Assembly: GCA_934193515.1 (NCBI GenBank)
Contig: CAKPVJ010000009.1
Coordinates: 1 to 64,000 of the forward strand
From: an uncultured Megasphaera sp.
GTDB taxonomy: Bacteria > Bacillota > Negativicutes > Veillonellales > Megasphaeraceae
DNA: 64,000 bases
Direction of reading: 5' to 3'
Shown here: piece after piece, positions 1-7,444 of the stretch
Numbering within the stretch: the first letter of the stretch is position 1
Layout: every line of letters starts with the position of its first letter
Notes under the pieces: model-generated
What the model saw: the letters and a program-made list of their open reading frames with translations, nothing else
Told to the model about the DNA's origin: nothing
Databases searched by the model: none
Translations under genes and position numbers: made by a program

Positions 1-59
1 AATATTTGATTACCCAAGTATGAGGGATAAATTAGATTTGTGCAATAACCGGTTTACAC

Positions 60-775
60 AAACTATTTTACACTCCCAAAAAGGCGGCCGCCCGAAACTC
101 CCATTCCTTTGAGAATGTCCGTCATTGCTAAATGGGCGAAACTCGCTTCGCTCAAACAAACGCCCATTTTTAACGCAATGCCACCCATTCTCATTGTGCG
201 GCATGCGCCGCACAACCAGTCATTCCCGTAACGGGGCGGTTTGAGAACAAATGCAATCAATTACGGATGATGGTATGCTGAGAAAACCACGTATCATTCA
301 GTCCATTACTCATATGTGCTTATGATATTTCTGTACGGTTCTTTTTTTATTATTGTGCATGATAGTATACGTATTACCTTAGCGTAGATAAGCCTATGTT
401 TACTGCCGCTTTTCTTGCCAGATGTGTTTTCCCGGCAACCAGGCGAAATCTACATTGCATGACTGTCAACACCGCCCGTTACGAGCGTGCCGACCGGTCG
501 AAGACCGGATACGAAGTTTGCCGATGACGGAGCCAAGCGGCGTCTGAGCGAAGCGAATTTGCCGCGCCGTCATCGGCAAACGCAGTAAGGCTAAGTCCGT
601 TTTGGGCGGCGACTTCTTTCTTTTTGGTACTTTTTCTTTCTGGTCGCACAGAAAGAAAAAGTATATAGCATATGTAAACAGCAAGTTTACTAGAAAAATG
701 AGCAGAAGGAGATGCTTCCTTAGACTATGAGTCTTTTCGGTGATACGAAAAAGAATGAACATACGAGGGTGCAGG
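60..775. repeat. Modular structured repeat, copy A (left part probably outside its inverted repeat)
   Basis: Noncoding stretch with two modules that recur almost unchanged at 5312-5986. Module 1 is about 78-280 and module 2 about 377-690; the roughly 100 bp between them differs between copies. Strong stems are visible: 130-138 pairs with 161-169, 195-202 with 207-214 (loop ATGC), 494-499 with 503-508 (GAA loop), and a 14-bp stem of 517-530 with 567-580. Positions 732-775 match, inverted, the 5250-5305 segment of copy B. The short open frames here follow the palindromes and look spurious. No transposase is present. Positions 1-60 show nothing I can identify. Confidence 0.85.
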
Positions 776-835
776 GACTCATTCCTGCAAAAAAAAGAGA
801 ACCATATCTACGGCTACGGTTCTCTTGCTGACATA

Positions 836-1462
836 TTATTTATTTTTGACGACACGGCGAAGCACGGCAACGACCGGCACCGTAATAATCGCAGAAACAA
901 CCGCTTCCGGAATCCCATTGGCAACGCAAATGCCAACAATAATATTTACCACGTTATCCAGCGGAATATCGCGGACCTGCGCAAAGTCTTTCGCATAAAT
1001 CAAATAAATGCCGCCCATGACGCCAGCCGTGTTAATCAAAGACCCGACAAAGCCGGCTACAGCCAATCCGATGGACTGCTTTTTGATAAGAGAATATATC
1101 CCTTTATATACATAATACGCACCGATGCCAATCAAAATACGCGGCACGACAGAAATCAATGGATTTAAAAAGGCAAAGGACAGTACCACCGGCGCGGTAA
1201 TGGCCTGAAAAATACTAAAACAGCCAAAAATAAAACCGACCATCGCGCCGACACGCGGCCCGGCAACCAATGCGCCAATAATGACCGGTACATGAAGAAT
1301 CGTCGCTTTCATCATCGGCAAGGGAATAAATCCATACCCTGTCAACCCCAACAGCATCGTAATGCCTGAAAGCATGCCGATAATCGTCAACTCCCGCGTC
1401 GTAAACAACGCCCGCCGCGGTGCCCGTACCGGCGCCTTCGCATGAATTTCTTTTTGCATCAT
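836..1462 (-). CDS. ECF transporter S component (substrate-binding membrane subunit)
   Basis: Predicted 208-residue integral membrane protein with about six hydrophobic segments. It looks like the S component of an energy-coupling factor vitamin transporter, the subunit that binds a vitamin and docks to a shared EcfAAT module. The pattern of a short basic N-terminus, then a TTRELTIIGMLSGITMLLG segment and a glycine/proline-rich second segment, fits the ECF-S superfamily and is closest in my recollection to the pantothenate/riboflavin-type members; the substrate cannot be assigned. Two ATGs in tandem follow a GGAGGT site, so the start is 1462 rather than the in-frame codon at 1498. No EcfA or EcfT gene lies in the window. 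It is transcribed alone from the promoter at 1603-1631. Confidence 0.75.
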   Translation of the reverse strand: MMQKEIHAKAPVRAPRRALFTTRELTIIGMLSGITMLLGLTGYGFIPLPMMKATILHVPVIIGALVAGPRVGAMVGFIFGCFSIFQAITAPVVLSFAFLNPLISVVPRILIGIGAYYVYKGIYSLIKKQSIGLAVAGFVGSLINTAGVMGGIYLIYAKDFAQVRDIPLDNVVNIIVGICVANGIPEAVVSAIITVPVVAVLRRVVKNK

Positions 1463-1602
1463 ACTACCTCCGTTCTCGCTCTCGCTTACAAGATGCAAGT
1501 CGCAACAACATGTATATTATTCACATGGGATTACTATCACGGTTTCACTCTCTCGATGCAGACCAGATACAGTACCGTAATCGCCAAAATAATATCATGC
1601 GT

Positions 1603-1631
1603 AGTATAACATACTTCCCCCATCTTGCCAA
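1603..1631 (-). promoter_or_regulatory. Sigma-A promoter of the ECF S-component gene
   Basis: On the minus strand TTGGCA (1626-1631) and TATACT (1603-1608) are separated by 17 bp. Transcription would start near 1596, giving a leader of about 135 nt before the ATG at 1462. The leader can pair GATTAC with GTAATC and CATGT with ACATG but lacks a recognisable TPP or FMN riboswitch core. Confidence 0.7.
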
Positions 1632-1667
1632 TAGTATCCCAGACATGTTGTGAAAAAAAACACAACC

Positions 1668-1696
1668 TTGAAAAGTACATGCGTATATGCTATACT
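1668..1696 (+). promoter_or_regulatory. Sigma-A promoter of tRNA-Leu(TAG)
   Basis: TTGAAA (1668-1673), a 17-bp spacer, then TATACT (1691-1696), placing the transcript start about 10 nt before the mature tRNA 5' end at 1712. Confidence 0.8.
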
Positions 1697-1711
1697 AGCT
1701 ACGTATTACAT

Positions 1712-1795
1712 GCGAGTGTGGCGGAATGGCAGACGCACTAGACTTAGGATCTAGCGTCTTACGACGTAAGGGTTCAAGTCCCTTCACTCGCACCA
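1712..1795 (+). tRNA. tRNA-Leu, anticodon TAG
   Basis: Class II tRNA with a long variable arm. The acceptor stem GCGAGTG (1712-1718) pairs with CACTCGC (1785-1791), followed by discriminator A and an encoded CCA (1793-1795). The anticodon stem CTAGA/TCTAG encloses the loop CTTAGGA, giving anticodon TAG, which reads CUA leucine codons. GGTTCAAGTCC is the T arm. The gene has its own promoter and a terminator three bases downstream. It lies between the two copies of the modular repeat and next to hicAB, but I found no duplicated 3' end that would mark an integrated island. Confidence 0.95.
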
Positions 1796-1798
1796 TGC

Positions 1799-1830
1799 AA
1801 AGGGCTGACGCAAAAAGCGGCAGCCCTTTT
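1799..1830 (+). terminator. Intrinsic terminator of tRNA-Leu(TAG)
   Basis: AAAGGGCTG and CAGCCCTTTT form a stem around a GCAAAAAGC-type loop. The sequence belongs to the same family as the hairpins at 2122, 22447 and 57884. Confidence 0.8.
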
Positions 1831-2302
1831 AGTTTGCAGTTTTCAGTGCATAGTTTGCAGCATTACTATTTATTCTTTTCAAACAAAAAACTAAAAACTT
1901 TTTTCTACTAGTTTGAAGTTTGTCGTTTGAAGTGGATCGTTTCAGCAATTTTACCTGTACTGCAACTAAAACGACTTGCAAATAGAGTTATCATACAAAG
2001 TTTTTTGTCATCATGCACCACACTGTTTTTTCAAAAGTTTTAACTTGGCATGAAGAGTTTAAAGAAAATACTTTCATTTTATAACAATACTACGACAAAT
2101 TATAACTTAAAAACTGCAAGCAAAAGGAGGCTTGCCGCTTCGTGCGACAGCCTCCTTTTCTTGTGTAAATTCGACAAAATAGTACATATAACGAAACCAC
2201 AAACATTGCATTTGGCATACATGTAAACTATCGTCAACGCATCTTGTGAAAGTACTAGTGTCATAGCTACCGGCTACCCTCAATTAAAGAATCAGTCTTC
2301 TA
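1831..2302. other. AT-rich intergenic region without a gene
   Basis: 472 bp between the tRNA terminator and hicB. It holds A/T-rich sequence with loosely repeated GTTTGAAGTTTG words (about 1850-1940), a related word also occurring near 20275 and 17550, plus the terminator hairpin at 2122-2159. No open frame with a ribosome binding site was seen. Confidence 0.7.
2122..2159 (-). terminator. Terminator of hicAB, member of a dispersed hairpin family
   Basis: On the minus strand AAGGAGGCT pairs with AGCCTCCTT; the apical part GTCGC/GCGGC also pairs around ACGAA, and a TTTT run follows. It lies 140 bp beyond the hicB stop. Near-copies occur at 22447 and 57884. Confidence 0.7.
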
Positions 2303-2755
2303 TTACATATTTGCTTCTATTTTTTCAATAATAAGACGTTGTACCCATGCCGGTGGCATACGATTGCCAACATTCCATTCCTGAACTGTACGATAAGGAG
2401 CACCCAAAAGGGTTGCTAATCCTTTTACATTAAGGCCTGCTTTTTTACGAGCATATTTAATTGGGTTATTTTCCCGCTCTATAACGTCTTGATAAGCTAC
2501 AGTATCCGCAACAACTAAATTAACAAATCCATGTTCCGGAACTGGAACCTGTTGGAGTGGCGTCGGTGTCGGAATCACTTGTTTTTCATGTTCCATACTC
2601 CAAATCATTAGGTTCAATACATCTTCTGCATTTTCCATCGCTTCGGCCAGTGTTGCGCCATCTGTAAAGCATCCATCCATATCAGGAAAGTTTACATAGT
2701 ATACATTCTCTTTGGGATCCCACTGAAAGACAGCAGGAAAAACGTATTTACTCAT
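2303..2755 (-). CDS. hicB: HicB-family antitoxin with C-terminal helix-turn-helix
   Basis: 150 residues. The N-terminal half is a partial RNase-H-like HicB fold (FPAVFQWDPKENVYYVNFPD, then the conserved DGCFTDGATLAEAMENAEDVL). The C-terminal half (about 100-150) is a helix-turn-helix of the kind that binds its own promoter, with AGLNVKGLATLLGAPYRTVQEW as the recognition unit. It should neutralise the HicA mRNA interferase encoded upstream and repress the operon together with it. The start follows GGAGGACGTC. It is 48 bp downstream of hicA and ends before a terminator. Two operator-like boxes lie upstream of hicA. Confidence 0.9.
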   Translation of the reverse strand: MSKYVFPAVFQWDPKENVYYVNFPDMDGCFTDGATLAEAMENAEDVLNLMIWSMEHEKQVIPTPTPLQQVPVPEHGFVNLVVADTVAYQDVIERENNPIKYARKKAGLNVKGLATLLGAPYRTVQEWNVGNRMPPAWVQRLIIEKIEANM

Positions 2756-2803
2756 GACGTCCTCCTTTTATATTAAATCAAACAAAGAAACTATTCTTTG
2801 GTC

Positions 2804-2986
2804 TTATTGAATACCAGCTTGTTTAAAAATTGCTTTAACCGTTCCCGACGGGATATCTTTATTATGCCGCCAAACGGGAAACTGTTTGCCTGTTATCGGG
2901 CTGTAATATATATCATGATTACCTCCATGTCCCATTAACTTGCAACCATTTTTCTTGAGTATCTTTAACAGCTCCGACCTTTTCAT
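2804..2986 (-). CDS. hicA: HicA-family mRNA interferase toxin
   Basis: 60 residues, the usual size for HicA, a double-stranded-RNA-binding-domain fold that cleaves mRNA independently of ribosomes. The N-terminus KRSELLKILKKNGCKL and the HGGNHDIYYSP segment carry the conserved glycine and catalytic histidine; the C-terminal KDIPSGTVKAIFKQAG is the second family block. The first gene of a two-gene operon, with a strong AAAGGAG site. It looks intact. Confidence 0.92.
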   Translation of the reverse strand: MKRSELLKILKKNGCKLMGHGGNHDIYYSPITGKQFPVWRHNKDIPSGTVKAIFKQAGIQ

Positions 2987-3011
2987 GTCTTATCTCCTTT
3001 CTATTATTTAT

Positions 3012-3066
3012 ATTATACACCCTATGTGTATATCAGTAAATATACAAAAACACCTTTTGTGTATAT
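3012..3066 (-). promoter_or_regulatory. hicAB promoter with two operator-like boxes
   Basis: Minus-strand TATAAT (3012-3017) with a weaker TTTACT -35 (3035-3040) at 17 bp. The 9-mer TGTGTATAT occurs at 3025-3033 and 3058-3066, exactly 33 bp or three helical turns apart, one box between -35 and -10 and the other just upstream of -35. This arrangement suits cooperative binding by the HicB helix-turn-helix. Confidence 0.6.
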
Positions 3067-3219
3067 TTTTATTTATTTAAGATAAAGCAGGAAATACTTT
3101 AATACGATACTAGAAGTAAAACTGGGTTTTAAGAAAATACAGTTCATAATCTGAAATAATAACCATACTAAAGGTATCATACTATATTTCAACATTTATA
3201 TAATGTTTTATATACAGCA

Positions 3220-3251
3220 AAAAAGGCCACTCATTATCGAGTGACCTTTTG
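3220..3251 (-). terminator. Terminator of the SLH porin gene
   Basis: Minus-strand AAAAGG..CACTC pairs with GAGTG..CCTTTT, followed by T residues, about 40 bp beyond the porin stop. The remaining 2987-3219 interval contains only the hicAB promoter and AT-rich sequence. Confidence 0.8.
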
Positions 3252-3290
3252 TTGTATGTTTGATTCTAAGCTGCCCAGAATCGGGAGAGA

Positions 3291-4766
3291 TTAGAATGCG
3301 AATACGAACTGAGCACGTGTCTGTTCTTCCGGATCAACATTTCCTTCTTTAGCAGAAGAAGCGAAGGACTGCATTACCTGGAACTGAGCGTTTTTAGCAA
3401 ATGTGTAGTCCACGCCTACGCCCCAAGATTTTACGTTGTCAAGGTTAGCAAATCTCCAAGAGTTTGTAGAACCGAAGGAGGAGAATGCATCAGCATTCAA
3501 ATATTCAACCCATGCATCCCAAGATTTCGGAGCTGCCAAGGAAGCTTTACCATATGTCAATTTACCGACCCAAACTTTGGAATCATCAACATCTCCGCCA
3601 ACATGGCTGATCTTCTGATAATCAACTAATGCATTCCATTTAGCGCCAAAGTTGTAAGATACATAGGCGCCCCACAGTTTATCTGGTGCTACGGATTTTG
3701 CTACACCTTCAGTTAAAGTATTTAATGCTTTCTGATCGGTTGCATCCCAAGAATTACCTGTCTTTTTATCGTAAAATGGAGCAATATTTATACTACCTGT
3801 AGCTGTATCAGATTGACCATGGAAGCTATTATAATATACGCCTACAGCAGAACCATTACCAAAGAAACCTTCTAACTGAGCATAGCCAGTTTTAGCATTA
3901 TTCAAACCATAAGGTGCAACTTCTGCATTTTTAGCTAAAAGTGTTGCTTCATCCTTACTAGCTCCAAGTTTAACAGCGCTACTATATACAGCAGCTTTTG
4001 CAGCTGCTTTTACATAGTCAGGAGTTGCTGTATTTTCTTTAAATTTACCATAACCAACAGTAGCTGCAAAATGACCATTGTTGTATTTCAACTGAGCACG
4101 GTCAAATACATCGCCATACTGATAGCCATAGCCACCGCCGAGAACATATGCAGAATCACGGCCAACGCTAGCTGTCAAATTGCTGCCCAATTTGGTATCA
4201 ACTTTTGCCATATCTGTGTAAACATCGTTATCACCAGAAGAAGCAGTTGTGCTGTCACCAAAGTTGTGGTTGTTGGAGCTAATGCCATACGTAACTGTTG
4301 TGCGGTCATTAACGTTAGCATTAGCACGGAGACGAACACGATAATCCCAAGAGTTATCGTTTTCTTTAGCATCTTTCTGATAACGATAACGGAGACGAGC
4401 GTCGCCTGTGAGTTTTACGTTGCCAACTTTGTTTTCGAGGTTGGATACGCGAACGCCGAGGTTGTTGAGTTCGTCAGCATATTCATCAGCGAGTTTGTTG
4501 ATGAGTGCGCGCTGTTCAACAGAAGCTTTGTCCATGTGAGCCATAGCTTTTGCTACCATTTCAGCTACTTCATAACGAGTGATGTTGCGGCCGCCCTGGA
4601 AGTACTGGCCGTCAACGCCCTGGATAATACCAGCATCAGCGAGTTCTACAACGGATTTGTATGCCCAGCTGTCGGATGGTACATCAACGAACGGATTTGC
4701 TGCGAATGCACAGGTAGCACCTACAGCCATTGTTGCAACTAATGCTGCTAATACTTTTGATTTCAT
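3291..4766 (-). CDS. Major outer-membrane porin with SLH domain (OmpM/Mep45 type)
   Basis: 491 residues. A signal peptide (1-22, cut after AFA) is followed by one SLH domain (about 23-75: NPFVDVPSDSWAYKSVVELA, then ITRYEVAEMVAKAM), a short coiled coil (80-115) and a porin-like beta-barrel with alternating strands that ends in the C-terminal phenylalanine QFVFAF. In Negativicutes such proteins tether the outer membrane to peptidoglycan through the SLH domain while the trimeric barrel forms the diffusion pore. An alanine/lysine-rich insertion (about 245-290) is probably a surface loop. The start follows GAGAGGT. Expression should be very high, given a perfect consensus promoter and a leader of about 190 nt. 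The gene lies between the two copies of the modular repeat. Confidence 0.92.
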   Translation of the reverse strand: MKSKVLAALVATMAVGATCAFAANPFVDVPSDSWAYKSVVELADAGIIQGVDGQYFQGGRNITRYEVAEMVAKAMAHMDKASVEQRALINKLADEYADELNNLGVRVSNLENKVGNVKLTGDARLRYRYQKDAKENDNSWDYRVRLRANANVNDRTTVTYGISSNNHNFGDSTTASSGDNDVYTDMAKVDTKLGSNLTASVGRDSAYVLGGGYGYQYGDVFDRAQLKYNNGHFAATVGYGKFKENTATPDYVKAAAKAAVYSSAVKLGASKDEATLLAKNAEVAPYGLNNAKTGYAQLEGFFGNGSAVGVYYNSFHGQSDTATGSINIAPFYDKKTGNSWDATDQKALNTLTEGVAKSVAPDKLWGAYVSYNFGAKWNALVDYQKISHVGGDVDDSKVWVGKLTYGKASLAAPKSWDAWVEYLNADAFSSFGSTNSWRFANLDNVKSWGVGVDYTFAKNAQFQVMQSFASSAKEGNVDPEEQTRAQFVFAF

Positions 4767-4962
4767 TGTGAAATTACCTCTCTTCGTAAAATACTTAGAA
4801 ATAGTTTTGGTCTTGCTTCGTTACAGGCGAGAAGCCAAAGGTCATTTCACAAGGGTTCATTGGCGAGTTGTCCTAGTTTCCTCTCTTTTACTGCCTTGCG
4901 TCATTTGCTTTTACTTCTCTAAAATTCAGCTGTACCTACTTTCGTACCACAGCCTTGTGGTT

Positions 4963-4996
4963 ATTATACATAATTTTTGACACTTTGTCAAAAATT
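4963..4996 (-). promoter_or_regulatory. Consensus promoter of the porin with a palindrome over the -35
   Basis: Minus-strand TTGACA (4986-4991), 17 bp, TATAAT (4963-4968): both hexamers are perfect. The -35 lies in the right arm of an 11-bp perfect inverted repeat (AATTTTTGACA at 4972-4982 and TGTCAAAAATT at 4986-4996, centre CTT), a likely operator. Transcription would start near 4956 and produce a 190-nt leader. Confidence 0.85.
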
Positions 4997-5159
4997 TTAA
5001 AACTATATACGTTTTTGTTATTTATTTTGCCGCGACTTTTTCGCAGAAAATGGCATGTATTATAGCTAAATTGTCCCATTTAGTAGTTTATTATATATTC
5101 ATTTTATTTGTTTATTATGCAAGTAATTTTTTTTGTAAAATGCCTGGTCAAAAGGATGT

Positions 5160-6017
5160 GGGATGTATCCCTCCCGCTCTCGTATAATTCTGTAAACTTA
5201 CCGTTTACATATGCTATTCACTTTTTTCTGTGCGACCAGAATTCAGGGAAGTATCCCTCTGTCCCTCGTATGTCCATTCTTTTTCGAGCCGCCGAAAAAG
5301 AATAGACGAAGAAAAAGGCGGCCGCCCGGAACTCCCATTCCTTTGAGAATGTCCGTCATTGCTAAATGGGCGAAACTCGCTTCGCTCAAACAAAACGCCC
5401 ATTTTTATGCCACCCATTCTCATTGTGCAGCTAAGCTGCACAACCAGTCATTCCCGTAACGGGGCGGTTTGGGAGCAAATGCAAGCAATTACAGACGAAG
5501 GTATGCCGAAAAACTGTTTTTTTTGTATTCACGAAATATCAGATAAAACTATCTTAAATGAATTACAATACATATCCATATTCATATTCATTTTTGCATA
5601 GCCTAGAATACAGGAACAGTTCCCTCTGACCTTCGTATTATCATGCATAATGAAGTGATACTCCCTATTGCCTTAGCGTAGATAAGCCTATGTTCACCAA
5701 CGTTTTTTCTTGACAGATGTTGCTTTCTCAGCAACCAGGCGAAATCTACATTGCATGACTGTCAACACCGCCCGTTACGAGCGTGCCGACCGGTCGAAGA
5801 CCGGATACGAAGTTTGCCGATGACGGAGCCAAGCGGCGTCTGAGCGAAGCGAATTTGCCGCGCCGTCATCGGCAAACGCAGTAAGGCTAAGTCCGTTTTG
5901 GGCGGCGGTTTCTTTCTTTTTGGTACTTTTTCTTTCTGACCGCGCAGAAAGAAAAAGTATATAGCATATGTAAACGGCAAGTTTACAGAATTATCTGAAG
6001 GTGCAGGGATACGTCCC
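5160..6017. mobile_element. TIR-bounded, protein-free modular repeat element, copy B
   Basis: The left end 5160-5241 and the right end 5934-6017 are inverted repeats of about 80 bp with a few mismatches (shared words include TAATTCTGTAAACTT and GTTTACATATGCTAT; the outer ends read GGGATGTATCCC and GGGACGTATCCC). Inside lie module 1 (5312-5508), a variable AT-rich spacer and module 2 (5671-5986), both shared with copy A. Stems include 5424-5431 with 5435-5442 and 5813-5826 with 5863-5876. No transposase or other convincing gene is present. It could be a MITE-like element or a structured RNA-bearing repeat. A target-site duplication could not be identified by eye. The interval 4997-5159 outside it is AT-rich with no gene. 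Confidence 0.75.
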
Positions 6018-6037
6018 CGTTCATTGTTCGCACACAA

Positions 6038-6086
6038 AAAAAGAGACTGCCGCATAAGGAATAATCCTTATACAACAGTCTCTGCA
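6038..6086 (-). terminator. Terminator of the DUF362 gene
   Basis: Minus-strand GAGACTG...TATAAGGA pairs with TCCTTAT...CAGTCTC, then TTTTTTT, about 30 bp beyond the stop at 6118. Confidence 0.8.
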
Positions 6087-6117
6087 TCGTTATCTACATA
6101 TCTATATTTATAATATT

Positions 6118-7242
6118 CTATTTAACTGTAATTAATTCGTATTCTCTCGTTCCTAAACCGATTTTTTCACTGTGGCGCAGTGTAGCTTCCCAGTTGACAT
6201 TGGGGTTGCTGTCCAAGAAGTGGTCATGATGATGATGCCAATCGGGCTGTGCCAAGTGGTCTGCCAGCTGGCTGTTTGGCAACGGTGTGGCTTTCATGCA
6301 GGCATCGACGCAGGCCTGATCCAAGGCAACCGGGTCAAAGGAAGCAAACATGCCGATATTCGGAAGAATCGGCGCATCGTTTTCACCGTGGCAGTCGCAG
6401 TTTGGTGAAATATCCATAACCAAGTTGATATGGAAGCAGGGACGATCCTGACAGACAGCCTGGGCATATTCTGCCATTTTATAATCCAATTTTTCGCTGG
6501 CATCCCACTGTACGGTATGAATAGCATCAAAAGCACAGGCACCGATGCAGCGGCCGCAGCCTTTGCATAACTCTTCATGGATATGGGCTACGTTGTCTTC
6601 ATAGGTAATGGCATCAGAACCGCATTCAGCAGCACAGCGGCGACAGCCTTTACATTTTTCTGTATCGACAGCCGGTTTACCTGACGAATGCTGTTCCATT
6701 TTGCCGGCACGGCTGCCGCAGCCCATGCCAATGTTTTTGACAGCACCGCCAAAGCCGGTCATTTCATGACCTTTAAAATGAGCCAAGCTAATGAAGACAT
6801 CGGCATCCATGACAGCACGGCCGATTTTGGCATTTTTGACATATTCGCCGTTTTTGACCGGTACTTCTACTTCATCCGTACCGCGCAGACCATCGGCAAT
6901 GATAATCTGACAGCCAGTCGTAACGGTATTGTAGCCGTTGATATTGGCGCAGTCCATGTGTTCCAGCGCATGTTTACGGCTGCCCGGATAGAGTGTATTG
7001 CAGTCTGTAAGGAACGGTTTACCGCCCAATTCTTTGACCAAATCGGCTACGCCTTTGACATACTGCGGGCGCAGCGATGCCAGACAGCCCAATTCGCCAA
7101 AATGCATTTTGATGGCAACGAATTTCCCTTCAAAATCAATATTGGCAATGCCTGCTTTTTTGCAGAGCTTCTGCAGTTTCATAACATTATTTGTACCGAC
7201 TTTACAGCGAAAATCAGTGAAATATACTTTTGCTTTTTCCAT
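6118..7242 (-). CDS. DUF362 domain protein with two 4Fe-4S clusters
   Basis: 374 residues. The DUF362 region spans both ends of the chain (KVGTNNVMKLQKL; FISLAHFKGHEMTGFGGAVKN; NIGMFASFDPVALDQACVDAC). A bacterial ferredoxin-type insert near 190-245 has two CxxCxxCxxxC motifs (CKGCRRCAAEC and CKGCGRCIGAC), each expected to hold a 4Fe-4S cluster. A histidine-rich run, HHHHDHF, lies near 335. The family is common in anaerobes and of unknown biochemical role; a redox function is inferred from the clusters. It is monocistronic, with GGAGGACAGT before the ATG. Its promoter has the architecture of MerR-family activation, suggesting induction by a stress or electrophile signal. Confidence 0.9.
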   Translation of the reverse strand: MEKAKVYFTDFRCKVGTNNVMKLQKLCKKAGIANIDFEGKFVAIKMHFGELGCLASLRPQYVKGVADLVKELGGKPFLTDCNTLYPGSRKHALEHMDCANINGYNTVTTGCQIIIADGLRGTDEVEVPVKNGEYVKNAKIGRAVMDADVFISLAHFKGHEMTGFGGAVKNIGMGCGSRAGKMEQHSSGKPAVDTEKCKGCRRCAAECGSDAITYEDNVAHIHEELCKGCGRCIGACAFDAIHTVQWDASEKLDYKMAEYAQAVCQDRPCFHINLVMDISPNCDCHGENDAPILPNIGMFASFDPVALDQACVDACMKATPLPNSQLADHLAQPDWHHHHDHFLDSNPNVNWEATLRHSEKIGLGTREYELITVK

Positions 7243-7291
7243 ACTGTCCTCCTATATATACTATAATACTAATATTCTCAAAACTATTTTT

Positions 7292-7322
7292 ATTATAGCA
7301 CTTAGATTGTGCTCTAAGTCAA
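7292..7322 (-). promoter_or_regulatory. MerR-type promoter of the DUF362 gene
   Basis: Minus-strand TTGACT (7317-7322) and TATAAT (7292-7297) are separated by 19 bp instead of 17. A perfect 7-bp dyad (ACTTAGA at 7300-7306, TCTAAGT at 7313-7319, 6-bp centre) fills the spacer. An over-long spacer carrying a dyad is characteristic of promoters activated by MerR-family DNA-twisting regulators. Confidence 0.65.
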
Positions 7323-7356
7323 GAGTCACGCAATAGAGACTGCTTGAAAACGCAAG

Positions 7357-7415
7357 ATGCTCCCTGCCAAACAGTATCGGAGATTGAGTATTCCTATCTG
7401 TTTCGCAGGGAGCAT
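7357..7415 (-). terminator. Terminator of the suf operon
   Basis: ATGCTCCCTGC with AAACAG pairs across a 23-nt loop with CTGTTT and GCAGGGAGCAT. It lies 30 bp beyond the sufU stop; the T-run is weak (GCGTTTTC). Confidence 0.65.
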
Positions 7416-7444
7416 ATGTATCTATCCTAAGATATTCGCTCTAT

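Noticed and set aside
10..260. Open frames with FERSEF-type sequence in the repeat (also 466-762, 5214-5441, 5762-6055)
   Set aside because: They follow the inverted repeats of the modular element, lack ribosome binding sites, and appear in both copies with frame changes. They are not genes.
740..1168. Plus-strand 142-residue frame opposite the ECF S-component gene
   Set aside because: It lies antisense to a well-supported membrane-protein gene and shows no protein-like features.
1463..1600. TPP or FMN riboswitch in the ECF leader
   Set aside because: None of the conserved core segments of either riboswitch could be found by eye.
1712..1795. tRNA-Leu as an integration site for an island with hicAB and the porin
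   Set aside because: No duplicated tRNA 3' end was found downstream and no integrase gene is present.
1831..1950. GTTTGAAGTTTG words as a repeat family (also near 17550 and 20275)
   Set aside because: The copies are short, A/T-rich and too diverged to be separated from low complexity by eye.
4071..4742. 223-residue frame antisense to the porin
   Set aside because: It is a shadow frame of the porin codon bias with no start signal.
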